Assembly (NCBI GenBank): GCA_022729635.1 | Contig: DZAU01000034.1 | Span: 1 to 23,807 of the forward strand | DNA: 23,807 nucleotides | Direction: 5' to 3' | Origin: Flavobacterium psychrophilum | GTDB taxonomy: Bacteria > Bacteroidota > Bacteroidia > Flavobacteriales > Flavobacteriaceae | Shown: in pieces, positions 1 to 6,783 of the stretch | Layout of the letters: every line of letters starts with the position of its first letter | Numbering within the stretch: position 1 is the first letter of the stretch | The notes under the pieces: generated by a model | Database searches by the model: none | The model's input: the letters and a program-made list of their open reading frames with translations, nothing else | Told to the model about the DNA's origin: nothing | Position numbers and translations under genes: made by a program

Positions 1-1244
1 GCTTGTTTCCAATCAGAAACCTTGCCTTCGAACTGGCTATTTTCAAAAGAAGTATTTGCCAAATAATTAAAAATTTTATCCGAATAAACTAAGGCTTCCA
101 GTAAAGAGTTTGACGCCAATCTGTTGGCTCCGTGTAAACCTGTTCGGGAACTTTCGCCACAAGCAAATAAATTTTCAACCGAAGTCCTTCCTGTTTTATC
201 AACTACAATTCCGCCACAAAGATAATGTTGTGCTGGAACCACAGGAATCCAATCCTTTGCCAGATCAATTCCAATGCTTTTGCAACGCTCATAAATCATC
301 GGAAAATGCTTTTTAAAAGCTTCCATATCTAAATGGGTGCAATCCAGATAAACACAATCGTCACCCGATTTTTTTAGTTCTAAATCAATGCATTGCGAAA
401 CAATATCACGGGAAGCTAAATCGCCTCTGGAATCATAATCGGGCATAAATCGATGCCCATTTTGGGTGCGTAAATAAGCTCCAAAACCACGAACGGCTTC
501 TGAAATCAAGAAAGATGTTCCTGTCGAAGCATCGTATAAAGCGGTTGGATGAAATTGAATAAATTCCATTTCTTTGATAACGGCATTGGCTCGGAAAGCC
601 ATTGCAATTCCGTCGCCAGTGGCAATCACGGGATTTGTGGTATGACCATAAAGATGACCAATTCCGCCGGTGGCAAGCAAAGTAAAATCAGATTGGAAAG
701 TGAGAATTTCGTTTGTTTTTTCGTCCAAAACATAAGCTCCTAAACACCGATTATTTTCTGTAATTAAATCAAAGGCTAGGTGGTAATCTAATACGCGAAT
801 ATTTTCTTTTTGATGCACTTGAAACAAGATGGCACGCTGAATTTCCTGACCTGTTTGATCTTTATGATGCACCACTCGATTTTCGGAATGACCGCCTTCT
901 TTTCCTAAATCTAGAGTTCCAGTTACATTTTTGTCAAATTTTGCGCCCCATTCGATTAACTCTTTCAATCGTTTTGGTCCTTCGGTAATTACCATTTCTA
1001 CAACAGATTCGTCACACAATCCATCGCCACAAATTAAGGTATCTTTAATGTGTTTTTTATAAGAATCTCCTTCTTTATCTGTGACGATTGCAATGCCTCC
1101 TTGAGCATATTTGGTATTGGACTCATTTGCATTGGCTTTGGTTACAAGGCAAACTTTTTTATTTGGGAATTGTTCTGCAATTTTTAACGCAAAGGTTAGT
1201 CCTGCAACGCCGGAACCAATAACTAAGTAATTTGTTTTAATCAT
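1..1244 (-). CDS. nadB: L-aspartate oxidase NadB (partial, 3' end outside window)
   Basis: Oxidises L-aspartate to iminoaspartate using FAD, the first step of de novo NAD synthesis; cytosolic. The frame is open from the ATG at 1244-1242 to the window edge, giving about 414 codons of a family usually near 530. The N-terminus shows the Rossmann FAD motif (VIGSGVAGLTFA, residues 8-19), and YAQGGIAIV follows about 40 residues later, as in NadB and fumarate reductase/succinate dehydrogenase flavoproteins. The start codon overlaps the nadA stop by one base (TAATG), so the two are translationally coupled. Pairing with nadA is what separates NadB from SdhA/FrdA. The last visible codons are still in frame, and the rest of the gene lies left of the window. 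Confidence 0.95.
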   Translation of the reverse strand, partial: MIKTNYLVIGSGVAGLTFALKIAEQFPNKKVCLVTKANANESNTKYAQGGIAIVTDKEGDSYKKHIKDTLICGDGLCDESVVEMVITEGPKRLKELIEWGAKFDKNVTGTLDLGKEGGHSENRVVHHKDQTGQEIQRAILFQVHQKENIRVLDYHLAFDLITENNRCLGAYVLDEKTNEILTFQSDFTLLATGGIGHLYGHTTNPVIATGDGIAMAFRANAVIKEMEFIQFHPTALYDASTGTSFLISEAVRGFGAYLRTQNGHRFMPDYDSRGDLASRDIVSQCIDLELKKSGDDCVYLDCTHLDMEAFKKHFPMIYERCKSIGIDLAKDWIPVVPAQHYLCGGIVVDKTGRTSVENLFACGESSRTGLHGANRLASNSLLEALVYSDKIFNYLANTSFENSQFEGKVSDWKQ

Positions 1245-2173
1245 TATTTTGATAATTCAAGCATTCTTTCAATAGGAATTAATGCTTCTTTCATAATTTC
1301 ATTTGGAACAGTAATTTCAGGAGTCTCATTGAGCAAACAATCGTAAACTTTCTGTAAAGTGTTCATTTTCATATAAGGACATTCGCTACAGGCACAAGTG
1401 TTGTCTTCTTCGGCTGGTGCTGGAATTAATATTTTGTCAGGAACTTCCTGTTGCATTTTATGAAGAATTCCGGCTTCGGTGGCGACAATAAATTTTTTGT
1501 TTGGGTCTTTTTTTACAAAATCTATCATTCCTGCTGTCGAACCAATGTAAGCAGCTGTTTTTAGAATATGCGTTTCAGATTCAGGATGGGCAATGATTTT
1601 GGCATCTGGATTTTCTTTATAAAGTGCAATCAGTTTATCCAATGAAAAAGCCTCGTGAACCACACAAGCCCCATCCCAAAGCAACATATCTCTTCCAGTT
1701 TTATGGATGATGTATTTTCCTAAATTTTTATCGGGTGCAAAAATAATTGGCGTTTCTTTCGGAATCGATTCCACGATTTTCACCGCATTCGATGAAGTAC
1801 AAACAATGTCGGTCAAGGCTTTTACTTCGGCAGAACAATTGATGTAAGTAATCACAACGTGACCGGGATGCGCATCGATAAATTTCTCGAAAGAATCAGC
1901 AGGACAAGACTCGGCAAGCGAACAACCAGCATTCAAATCCGGAAGAATTACTTTTTTTGTCGGGTTCAAAATCTTTGCCGTTTCGGCCATAAAATGCACT
2001 CCGGCAAAAAGGATAATATTGGCATCGACTTTCATTGCTTCCTGCGACAATCCTAGACTGTCACCCACATAATCTGCCACATCCTGAACATCGGATTCCT
2101 GATAATAATGCGCTAAAATTACTGCATTTTTCTCTTTTTTCAATTCCAATATTCGTTCTTTAAGACTTTTCAT
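1244..2173 (-). CDS. nadA: Quinolinate synthase NadA
   Basis: Condenses iminoaspartate with dihydroxyacetone phosphate to quinolinate, using a [4Fe-4S] cluster; second step of de novo NAD synthesis. The protein has 309 residues, the normal size for the compact NadA type. Visible motifs are the N-terminal [20 protein letters not shown] (Cys84), DGACVVHE (Cys170), the HPES segment, and a C-terminal cysteine group [15 protein letters not shown] (Cys260, 262, 265). The family uses one cysteine from each of these three regions as cluster ligand; which of the last group is the ligand cannot be read from sequence alone. It is the first gene of the nadA-nadB pair, with a Bacteroidota promoter about 45 bp upstream. 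Nothing looks broken. Confidence 0.97.
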   Translation of the reverse strand: MKSLKERILELKKEKNAVILAHYYQESDVQDVADYVGDSLGLSQEAMKVDANIILFAGVHFMAETAKILNPTKKVILPDLNAGCSLAESCPADSFEKFIDAHPGHVVITYINCSAEVKALTDIVCTSSNAVKIVESIPKETPIIFAPDKNLGKYIIHKTGRDMLLWDGACVVHEAFSLDKLIALYKENPDAKIIAHPESETHILKTAAYIGSTAGMIDFVKKDPNKKFIVATEAGILHKMQQEVPDKILIPAPAEEDNTCACSECPYMKMNTLQKVYDCLLNETPEITVPNEIMKEALIPIERMLELSK

Positions 2174-2217
2174 CGCTCAATTAATTTTATTATTCTTGTT
2201 TTTTGCTATTATTTTCA

Positions 2218-2225
2218 CAAAGGTA
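2218..2225 (-). promoter_or_regulatory. Bacteroidota -7 box of the nadA-nadB operon
   Basis: Read on the minus strand this is TACCTTTG, a full match to the Bacteroidota -7 consensus TAnnTTTG. It lies about 45 bp upstream of the nadA ATG. TTG-containing stretches further upstream (around 2240-2260) could serve as the -33 element, but the exact one is uncertain. Confidence 0.6.
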
Positions 2226-2298
2226 CACTTAATTTGAAAAACAATAAACTCAAAAAAATTGTTACAGTGCAAATGTGTCAGTATAAAACGGCTAAAAT

Positions 2299-2448
2299 GT
2301 GCCGTAGGTACAAAATATTGGTAGAAAATAATTTAATATTGGGGATTTGTGTGCCGTAGGTACACGATATTATATATTTTATGGCGTACCTACGGCACGC
2401 TATATCTATTTTACAAAATGTTGCTACCAATATTAATGCCTACGGCAC
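2299..2448. repeat. Palindromic repeat element (about 150 bp, MITE-like)
   Basis: Two direct copies of GTGCCGTAGGTAC lie at 2299-2311 and 2351-2363. Their reverse complement GTACCTACGGCAC lies at 2386-2398, and a variant TGCCTACGGCAC lies at 2437-2448. A second nested pair is AATATTGGTAG (2314-2324) against CTACCAATATT (2424-2434). The whole block can fold into a long imperfect hairpin and contains no ORF of note. Repeats of this kind recur in flavobacterial genomes as far as I recall, but copy number cannot be tested here. It separates the nadA promoter from the FNR-type promoter at 2552. I see no further signal between 2449 and 2551. Confidence 0.75.
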
Positions 2449-2551
2449 AAAAATAATAATTAGTGCGTTTGAAATAAATTGGGGTTTTACCACTAGCTTA
2501 TAAGATTAAACGTATTATTGTCTTAAAGTAGTATTAAACTCCCGAAACTTA

Positions 2552-2594
2552 TGACAATTATCACGTATTTAATAAAGGACTTTCCCGATATTTG
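2552..2594 (+). promoter_or_regulatory. FNR-type operator plus -7-like box upstream of the 603-residue protein
   Basis: TGACAATTATCA (2552-2563) is a TGA-N6-TCA palindrome, one base away from the FNR core TGAT-N4-ATCA. GATATTTG (2587-2594) is a near match to TAnnTTTG. The operator centre is 29.5 bp upstream of the box start, exactly as at norC and nrfH. With the usual box-to-start distance this places the operator near -41.5, the class II activator position. The transcription start itself is inferred. Confidence 0.65.
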
Positions 2595-2626
2595 CGCCTT
2601 ATATTTTAAACATATTATTTTAGTTT

Positions 2627-4438
2627 ATGACAACAAATAAACAAATACATACATTTCACATTCCGGTTATGGGATTGGCTTTTACGATTGATAGTCCCAT
2701 TCGAGTATCAAAATACGGAATATCCTCAGTGGTTTCTATCGCCGATGATGAACTTATTGAAAAAATGAGAGCTTTTTACAGCGAGAAATTCGATGTTCCT
2801 TATCACGAAATTACCAAAAAACTTCAGGATTATCGGGCAGAAAGAATTACTTCTTATTTGAACTTGGTCGATAAAATTGTAAAAGAAAAATTCGAAAGTT
2901 TTAAAAACGAATTAGCCGAAAGCAAACAAGCATTAGGAAATTATATTGCAATGTTGCCCAACAAATCCGAAATAAAAAAAGGATTGGAAAACCTGATGGA
3001 AGACGGAATTGCGTTTAAGGAAAATGTCAAAAAATATCTTGAAGACCATCTTTCTTCAGGTGAAATTGACGTGAATATTATGACCAAACTCGATAAGGAT
3101 AATTTCATCAAAGACACGCAATTGCCGGTTGAATTTAATGATGCACACGCTGCTCTTCGTGGGTTTGCCAATAGCGATTTGACTTCTTCGGTGGTGCTTT
3201 CGGCAGGAATGAATCCAAGATTATTTAGTTATTTCGAAAATTTTTCAGCCTTTTTTCCTGATTTCAACAACAATCTGAAAAAGAAAATTATTTTGAAAGT
3301 GAGCGATTTTCGCTCGGCGATGATTCAAGGAAATTTCTTAGCCAAAAAAGGACTTTGGGTTTCTGAATATCGCATCGAATCTGGTTTGAATTGTGGTGGA
3401 CACGCTTTTGCTACCGATGGTTATTTATTGGGTCCAATTTTAGAGGAATTCAAACACAAAAAAGAGGAATTAATCAAATCAGCACACGATTTAATGGTGA
3501 AAGCTTTAGGGCAAAAAGAAATGCATGTTCCGGAAACGCCATTAGATTTAAAAATTACCGTTCAAGGTGGTGTAGGAACTGCCGAAGAACACAACTTTTT
3601 ATTAGAACATTACAATGTGGATTCTGTGGGTTGGGGAACACCATTTTTACTCGTTCCCGAAGCGACTTCAGTAGATGCAGAGACAAGAGAATTATTAAAA
3701 AAAGCCAAGGAAAAAGATTTGTATTTGAGTCATATTTCGCCTTTGGGAGTTCCTTTTAACACTTTACGAGGAACAACAAATGAAATATTAAAACAAAGCC
3801 GTATTGACCAAAACAAGGCAGGAAGTTCTTGCCCGAAACGATTTCTTGCATTAAGCAAAGAATTTGGCTCTGACGGAATTTGTACCGCTTCAAAGAAATT
3901 CCAAGATGTAAAATTAGACGAATTAGAGGCAGTTAAAGACACATTATCAGAAGCTGCTTTCCAAAAAAAGAAATTCGAAATCACCGAAAAAGCCTGTCTT
4001 TGTGTTGGTCTTGCCAATGCGTCTTACCTGGAAAATGACATCGAGGTAAAAGGACAATCGCAAGGTGTGATTGTTTGTCCAGGACCAAATTTAGCCTATT
4101 TTGAGAAAGAAGTTTCACTTTCTAAAATGGTGCAACACATTTATGGTAATGCCAATGTAATGACGGATGCCAATCGCCCGAATTTTTTTATCAAGGAATT
4201 GAAAATGTATATCGATTATTTGAAAAATGAAATCAGCGAAATCAGCGAAATTTCCGTTCCGCAAGTGAAGAAATTGAAAGCTTTTAAAAGCAATTTGTTA
4301 GAAGGCATTGCCTTTTATCAAACGATGTTCTCCAACTCAAATTATTTCGAAAACAGTATCAACGAAATTCAAAACCAACTCGACCATTATATTTTAGAAT
4401 TGGCTGGAGTAGAAGTGCCGGAATTAGTAGTGGCTTAA
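2627..4438 (+). CDS. Uncharacterised NPD/nitronate-monooxygenase-like TIM-barrel protein with extra cysteines
   Basis: I do not recognise a named family. Several segments look like the 2-nitropropane dioxygenase/nitronate monooxygenase fold, a flavin-binding TIM barrel. These are an N-terminal IPVMGLAFTIDSPIRVS strand, LNCGGHAFA (residues 254-262, compare EAGGH in that family), a phosphate-binding-like GGVGTAEEH (314-322), and GWGTPFLLVPE (335-345). A charged helical insertion lies at roughly 45-165 and another helical stretch at the C-terminus. Five cysteines follow the barrel motifs (402, 419, 457, 459, 484), in SSCPKR, GICTAS, CLC and VCPGPN, a possible metal or Fe-S site. At 603 residues it is much longer than ordinary nitronate monooxygenases (about 320-380). 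There is no signal peptide. It is a single-gene unit with an FNR-type promoter and a strong terminator. Fold assignment is inference; the substrate is unknown. Confidence 0.6.
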   Translation: MTTNKQIHTFHIPVMGLAFTIDSPIRVSKYGISSVVSIADDELIEKMRAFYSEKFDVPYHEITKKLQDYRAERITSYLNLVDKIVKEKFESFKNELAESKQALGNYIAMLPNKSEIKKGLENLMEDGIAFKENVKKYLEDHLSSGEIDVNIMTKLDKDNFIKDTQLPVEFNDAHAALRGFANSDLTSSVVLSAGMNPRLFSYFENFSAFFPDFNNNLKKKIILKVSDFRSAMIQGNFLAKKGLWVSEYRIESGLNCGGHAFATDGYLLGPILEEFKHKKEELIKSAHDLMVKALGQKEMHVPETPLDLKITVQGGVGTAEEHNFLLEHYNVDSVGWGTPFLLVPEATSVDAETRELLKKAKEKDLYLSHISPLGVPFNTLRGTTNEILKQSRIDQNKAGSSCPKRFLALSKEFGSDGICTASKKFQDVKLDELEAVKDTLSEAAFQKKKFEITEKACLCVGLANASYLENDIEVKGQSQGVIVCPGPNLAYFEKEVSLSKMVQHIYGNANVMTDANRPNFFIKELKMYIDYLKNEISEISEISVPQVKKLKAFKSNLLEGIAFYQTMFSNSNYFENSINEIQNQLDHYILELAGVEVPELVVA

Positions 4439-4451
4439 GAAAACTTTTTAT

Positions 4452-4488
4452 AAAAAAAGCTCGCTTAATTTTTTAGGCGGGCTTTTTT
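4452..4488 (+). terminator. Intrinsic terminator after the 603-residue protein gene
   Basis: The left arm AAAAAAGCTCGCTTAA pairs with the right arm TTAGGCGGGCTTTTTT, with two G-T pairs and a short T loop, and ends in a T run. It starts 14 bp after the stop codon. The A run on the left arm could let it act in both directions. Confidence 0.8.
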
Positions 4489-4518
4489 GTTTATTTGTGT
4501 ATAATTAAATTATTGAAA

Positions 4519-4824
4519 ATGGAAACTATATCTATTGAATTGCTAACCAAAAAACTTAAAAACGCTCCTCAAAGTGTTTTAGAACGTGTTATTGGCTATG
4601 TTGATGCACTAATAGAACCCACAAACACTAAACCTTACAGCTTATCTAATGAGCAACAACAAATATTAGACAGTCAACTTAACTCTGACAAAGCAACTTA
4701 TACCAATGCCGAAACGCTTTATACTGACTTAAAAAAGAAGTATGAATTATTAGGATTATTGTTTCGCCCATTGCTGCCAAAAACATTGAAGATGCTGTTG
4801 AATATTACATTTACAAAGCAATAA
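4519..4824 (+). CDS. Antitoxin-like protein of a broken toxin-antitoxin pair, with abnormal C-terminal tail
   Basis: Small protein starting at METISIELLTKKL; an ATG 24 bp upstream is in frame but adds an unlikely leader. The first 76 residues, ending LKKKYEL, look like the short antitoxins that precede RelE/ParE toxins in Bacteroidota. The remaining 25 residues (from LGLLFRPLLPKT) are translated from toxin sequence read in the wrong frame. Deleting one T in the TATTAGG at 4748-4754 would recreate a TAG stop directly after KYEL and at the same time the toxin start ATGAATTATAGG. The long tail is therefore best explained by a one-base insertion that removed the original stop. A weak -7-like TTTATTTG lies at 4490-4497. 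The role as antitoxin is inferred from context. Confidence 0.6.
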   Translation: METISIELLTKKLKNAPQSVLERVIGYVDALIEPTNTKPYSLSNEQQQILDSQLNSDKATYTNAETLYTDLKKKYELLGLLFRPLLPKTLKMLLNITFTKQ

Positions 4825-5041
4825 GAAAGTGGCTCTTGATTTTTTAAAAGACTATAGAAAAACCTATAAAGCACTGCAAATAAACCCTTTTTACCAGTTT
4901 CACGATAATAATTATCGCTTTTTGCCTTTTGATAAATTTCCCTATATCGCCTTTTTTATTGTTGATGAACCGAGTAAAACGGTGTTTTTGAATGCTGTAT
5001 TTCATACTTCACAAGACTCTGATAAATATCCTGTTAGATAA
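4742..5041 (+). pseudogene. RelE/ParE-type toxin remnant with two frameshifts
   Basis: The expected start ATGAATTAT (4742-4750) is followed at once by TAG in the same frame. Skipping one T near 4750 gives YRIIVSPIAAKNIEDAVEYY, a typical ParE N-terminus. Near 4821 one base is missing, and the frame moves to KKVALDFLKDYRKTYKAL, continuing to YRFLPFDKFPYIAFFIVDE and a normal stop at 5039-5041. The two changes (+1 then -1) restore the original frame, so the protein would be about 98 residues if both were repaired. ParE/RelE toxins cleave mRNA or poison gyrase; which applies here is unknown. As it stands the toxin cannot be made whole. A sequencing error at two places is the alternative explanation. 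Confidence 0.75.
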
Positions 5042-5043
5042 TA

Positions 5044-5071
5044 AAAAAACCGAGCAATTGCACGGTTTTTT
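5044..5071. terminator. Intrinsic terminator after the toxin remnant
   Basis: AAAAAACCG (5044-5052) and CGGTTTTTT (5063-5071) are perfect inverted arms with a 10-base loop, immediately after the toxin stop codon. The symmetric A and T runs make it potentially bidirectional. Confidence 0.75.
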
Positions 5072-5357
5072 GTTGACTTGACTTGTTTGTGTTACTCTCG
5101 TTTGTGGGCACGGAATGCAATTCCGCACTAGCCAAAACTAACCTAACCAGTATATTTACTGTATATCCGAGCTATCTAGTCGTAATATAGCAACCAACTT
5201 ATAAATATACGCAACTCTCAAAGTTACAAAATATATAAAAGTCTGTTTTTTTGTTCTTTATCCAAAAATAATAAAAATTGTATTACAAATTATCTAACGG
5301 ACGGAATTTAATCTGTAACGCTCCTCAACTCACAAAGATTTCGGGTTGTTTATACAA
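5072..5357. other. Gene-free stretch between the toxin remnant and the Rrf2 gene
   Basis: No convincing coding sequence in either strand. The only structure I see is a small perfect hairpin CGGAATGCAATTCCG (5111-5125; stem of six, loop of three), of a kind that can belong to dispersed repeats. No clear terminator for the minus-strand operon ending at 5358 was found, apart from the bidirectional hairpin at 5044-5071. Confidence 0.5.
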
Positions 5358-5789
5358 TCACTTCAAAAAAGATTCTCCAGAATTTATATCAATAACCAAC
5401 TCTTCCAGAGAAGTGTTTTCGAGCATTTTAGTAAGATCTTCTCTAATACTCTTGAATCTTTTATTGAGAGGACATGGGCGTTCATCTGAGCAATGATCTG
5501 TTCCTAATCCGCAAGAAGTAAAAAGAGCATCTCCGTCTATGGCAATAACAATTTGGGCGATACTTATTTTGTTGATATTCTCTTTTGGGATTTCAAAACC
5601 ACCTCCAATTCCTTTAATAGAATGCACAATATCTTTTTTTGCCAAAACCTGTAAAATTTTGGCGGTGAAAGACCTTGGCGAGTCAATGTTTTGGGAAATC
5701 TCTTTGATGGTTACCCTATCGTTTTGATAGGATTGTGTGGCTATAAAAATAGAAGCACGAATCGCATATTCACAGGTTTTAGAAAACAT
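5358..5789 (-). CDS. Rrf2-family transcription regulator, NsrR-like
   Basis: DNA-binding repressor or sensor of 143 residues, the normal Rrf2 length. The winged helix-turn-helix covers about residues 1-65 (TCEYAIRA; the VTIKEISQ and SFTAKILQ helices; then KGIGGGF in the wing). Three cysteines lie at 93, 100 and 106 (SCGLGTDHCSDERPCP), at nearly the same positions as the [2Fe-2S]/[4Fe-4S] ligands of the NO sensor NsrR and of IscR. The gene follows nrdG by 27 bp in the same direction and ends the ric-nrdD-nrdG unit. Its position beside an Fe-S repair gene and opposite an NO reductase operon suggests it senses NO through its cluster, but this is inference; RsrR- or IscR-like roles remain possible. 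Its target sites are not identified. Confidence 0.85.
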   Translation of the reverse strand: MFSKTCEYAIRASIFIATQSYQNDRVTIKEISQNIDSPRSFTAKILQVLAKKDIVHSIKGIGGGFEIPKENINKISIAQIVIAIDGDALFTSCGLGTDHCSDERPCPLNKRFKSIREDLTKMLENTSLEELVIDINSGESFLK

Positions 5790-5816
5790 ACTTTTTTAAA
5801 GTTTATGAATGATATT

Positions 5817-6545
5817 TTACTCTCTTAGAATAATTTGTATGGTTTGTGTTGATAATTTTTCGTAGTCAATACTATTGTTGGAACGTTCCAATTTTGAAAG
5901 TGTTTCCACATTATTTTTAAAATATTGAATATAATAATTACCTACATAGTTTTTACTTTCCAAAAAAGCTACCATTTCCCTTAAATCATTTTCTGCCAAT
6001 AAACCGGAATGATACGTGGTTCGAACTTCAAAAGGAAGTTGGGCTTTTAGCAACAAATTTAATGTTTTTTCGAATGAATCATATAAATTAGATTTGGTAA
6101 TGGTTTGAAATTTCGATTTTGGAGCCTTGAAATCCAAAGCAATGTAATCAATTTGATTTTCGCTTAGCAATTGTTGCATCACTTTGGGCGAACTTCCATT
6201 GGTGTCGATTTTTACCAAAAACCCCATTTTTTTTACCTCTTCAATCAGCGGAATAATCTTTTTATGCAATAAGCATTCGCCACCACTGAAAACAACAGCG
6301 TCTAATAAATTTTTTCGAGAATGTAAAAACGCAAGGATTTCCTCGAAAGAAAGTGTTCCTTTTCCGAGTACAATTTCGGGATTGTAACAATATAAACAAC
6401 GCATATTGCAGCCTGCAAACCAAAGAATGCAGGCTGATTTATGCGGATAATCTAATAAGGTAAAAGGGGTTAAACTGTAAATAGGAGTACTAACATTTTC
6501 CTTCGACAAAATGAATTCTTTGTTTGTGTTCACCTTTTTTTCCAA
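5817..6545 (-). CDS. nrdG: Anaerobic ribonucleotide reductase activating protein NrdG
   Basis: Radical SAM activase that places the glycyl radical on NrdD. The protein has 242 residues. The cluster motif CNMRCLYC (CxxxCxxC) sits near residues 46-53 inside ILWFAGCNMRCLYCYNPEIV, followed by VFSGGECLL (GGE motif) near 105. IYSLTPFTLLDYP before the motif is typical for this NrdG subgroup. The only usable start is the ATG at 6545-6543; the next conserved segment begins about 22 residues later with no other Met. The first 19 codons therefore overlap the upstream ORF (6490-6660) in another frame by 56 nt. Its substrate is normally the C-terminal glycine loop of NrdD, which here is encoded by that small upstream ORF. 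The downstream Rrf2 gene is 27 bp away. Confidence 0.93.
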   Translation of the reverse strand: MEKKVNTNKEFILSKENVSTPIYSLTPFTLLDYPHKSACILWFAGCNMRCLYCYNPEIVLGKGTLSFEEILAFLHSRKNLLDAVVFSGGECLLHKKIIPLIEEVKKMGFLVKIDTNGSSPKVMQQLLSENQIDYIALDFKAPKSKFQTITKSNLYDSFEKTLNLLLKAQLPFEVRTTYHSGLLAENDLREMVAFLESKNYVGNYYIQYFKNNVETLSKLERSNNSIDYEKLSTQTIQIILRE

Positions 6546-6660
6546 TGTTAAAACTTTCTACTGGTCTGTGATAACCCATCACGCGGGTGTAAACAAGGCA
6601 TTTGGTTCTTAAATGCTGGTTTTCTTCTAGGATAGGATTGGTTTTAGTTTCTGGTTTCAT
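6490..6660 (-). CDS. nrdD: Separated C-terminal glycyl-radical domain of NrdD
   Basis: A 56-residue ORF, MKPETKTNPILEEN to HFVEGKC, easily missed because of its size. It carries TRVMGYHRPVESFNIGKK (residues 25-42), the C-terminal signature of class III ribonucleotide reductases of the Pseudomonas type; the Gly in RVMGY (Gly29) corresponds to the radical-bearing glycine. In intact homologues this follows the zinc motif directly in one chain. Here the main nrdD ORF stops 101 bp earlier and in another frame. The leader before the ATG is A-rich (ACATAAAAAATAT), suitable for Bacteroidota initiation. The end overlaps nrdG by 56 nt, which would couple translation. It could be a functional second subunit, or the remnant of an interrupted gene. 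Confidence 0.85.
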   Translation of the reverse strand: MKPETKTNPILEENQHLRTKCLVYTRVMGYHRPVESFNIGKKGEHKQRIHFVEGKC

Positions 6661-6671
6661 ATATTTTTTAT

Positions 6672-6783
6672 GTTTAAAATTGTTTAAAGTTTAAAGTGGT
6701 TTAAAGTTTAAAGTTTCAAGTTAAGGTTTCAAGTTTCAAGTTTCGGACAGTTGCTCAACGTTAAACTTTAAACAATTTTAAAC
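6672..6783. repeat. 112-bp inverted-repeat element interrupting nrdD
   Basis: Perfect 23-bp inverted repeats lie at 6672-6694 and 6761-6783. Between them are 66 bp with short internal repetitions: TTTAAAGTTTAAAGT occurs twice near 6684-6714, and GTTTCAAGTT-like units repeat at 6713-6743. The right arm supplies the last six codons and the TAA stop of the main nrdD ORF. Length modulo 3 is 1, and deleting the 112 bp joins the upstream frame to the 56-codon ORF without a stop. No clear target duplication is visible; both flanks are T-rich on the plus strand. It looks like a small non-autonomous element or dispersed repeat rather than a coding insertion. Confidence 0.75.

Noticed and set aside
2299..2448. 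Repeated GTGCCGTAGGTAC units considered as a small CRISPR array.
   Set aside because: The copies are in both orientations, unevenly spaced and nested in a palindrome; no constant spacer length and no cas genes.
3391..3759. Open frame of 122 codons overlapping the 603-residue protein gene.
   Set aside because: Basic, cysteine- and arginine-rich composition typical of an out-of-frame translation; the other frame carries the conserved motifs.
6672..6783. The nrdD interruption considered as a self-splicing intron or intein.
   Set aside because: 112 bp is far too short for a group I or II intron, it contains an in-frame stop so it is not an intein, and perfect terminal inverted repeats fit a small repeat element better.
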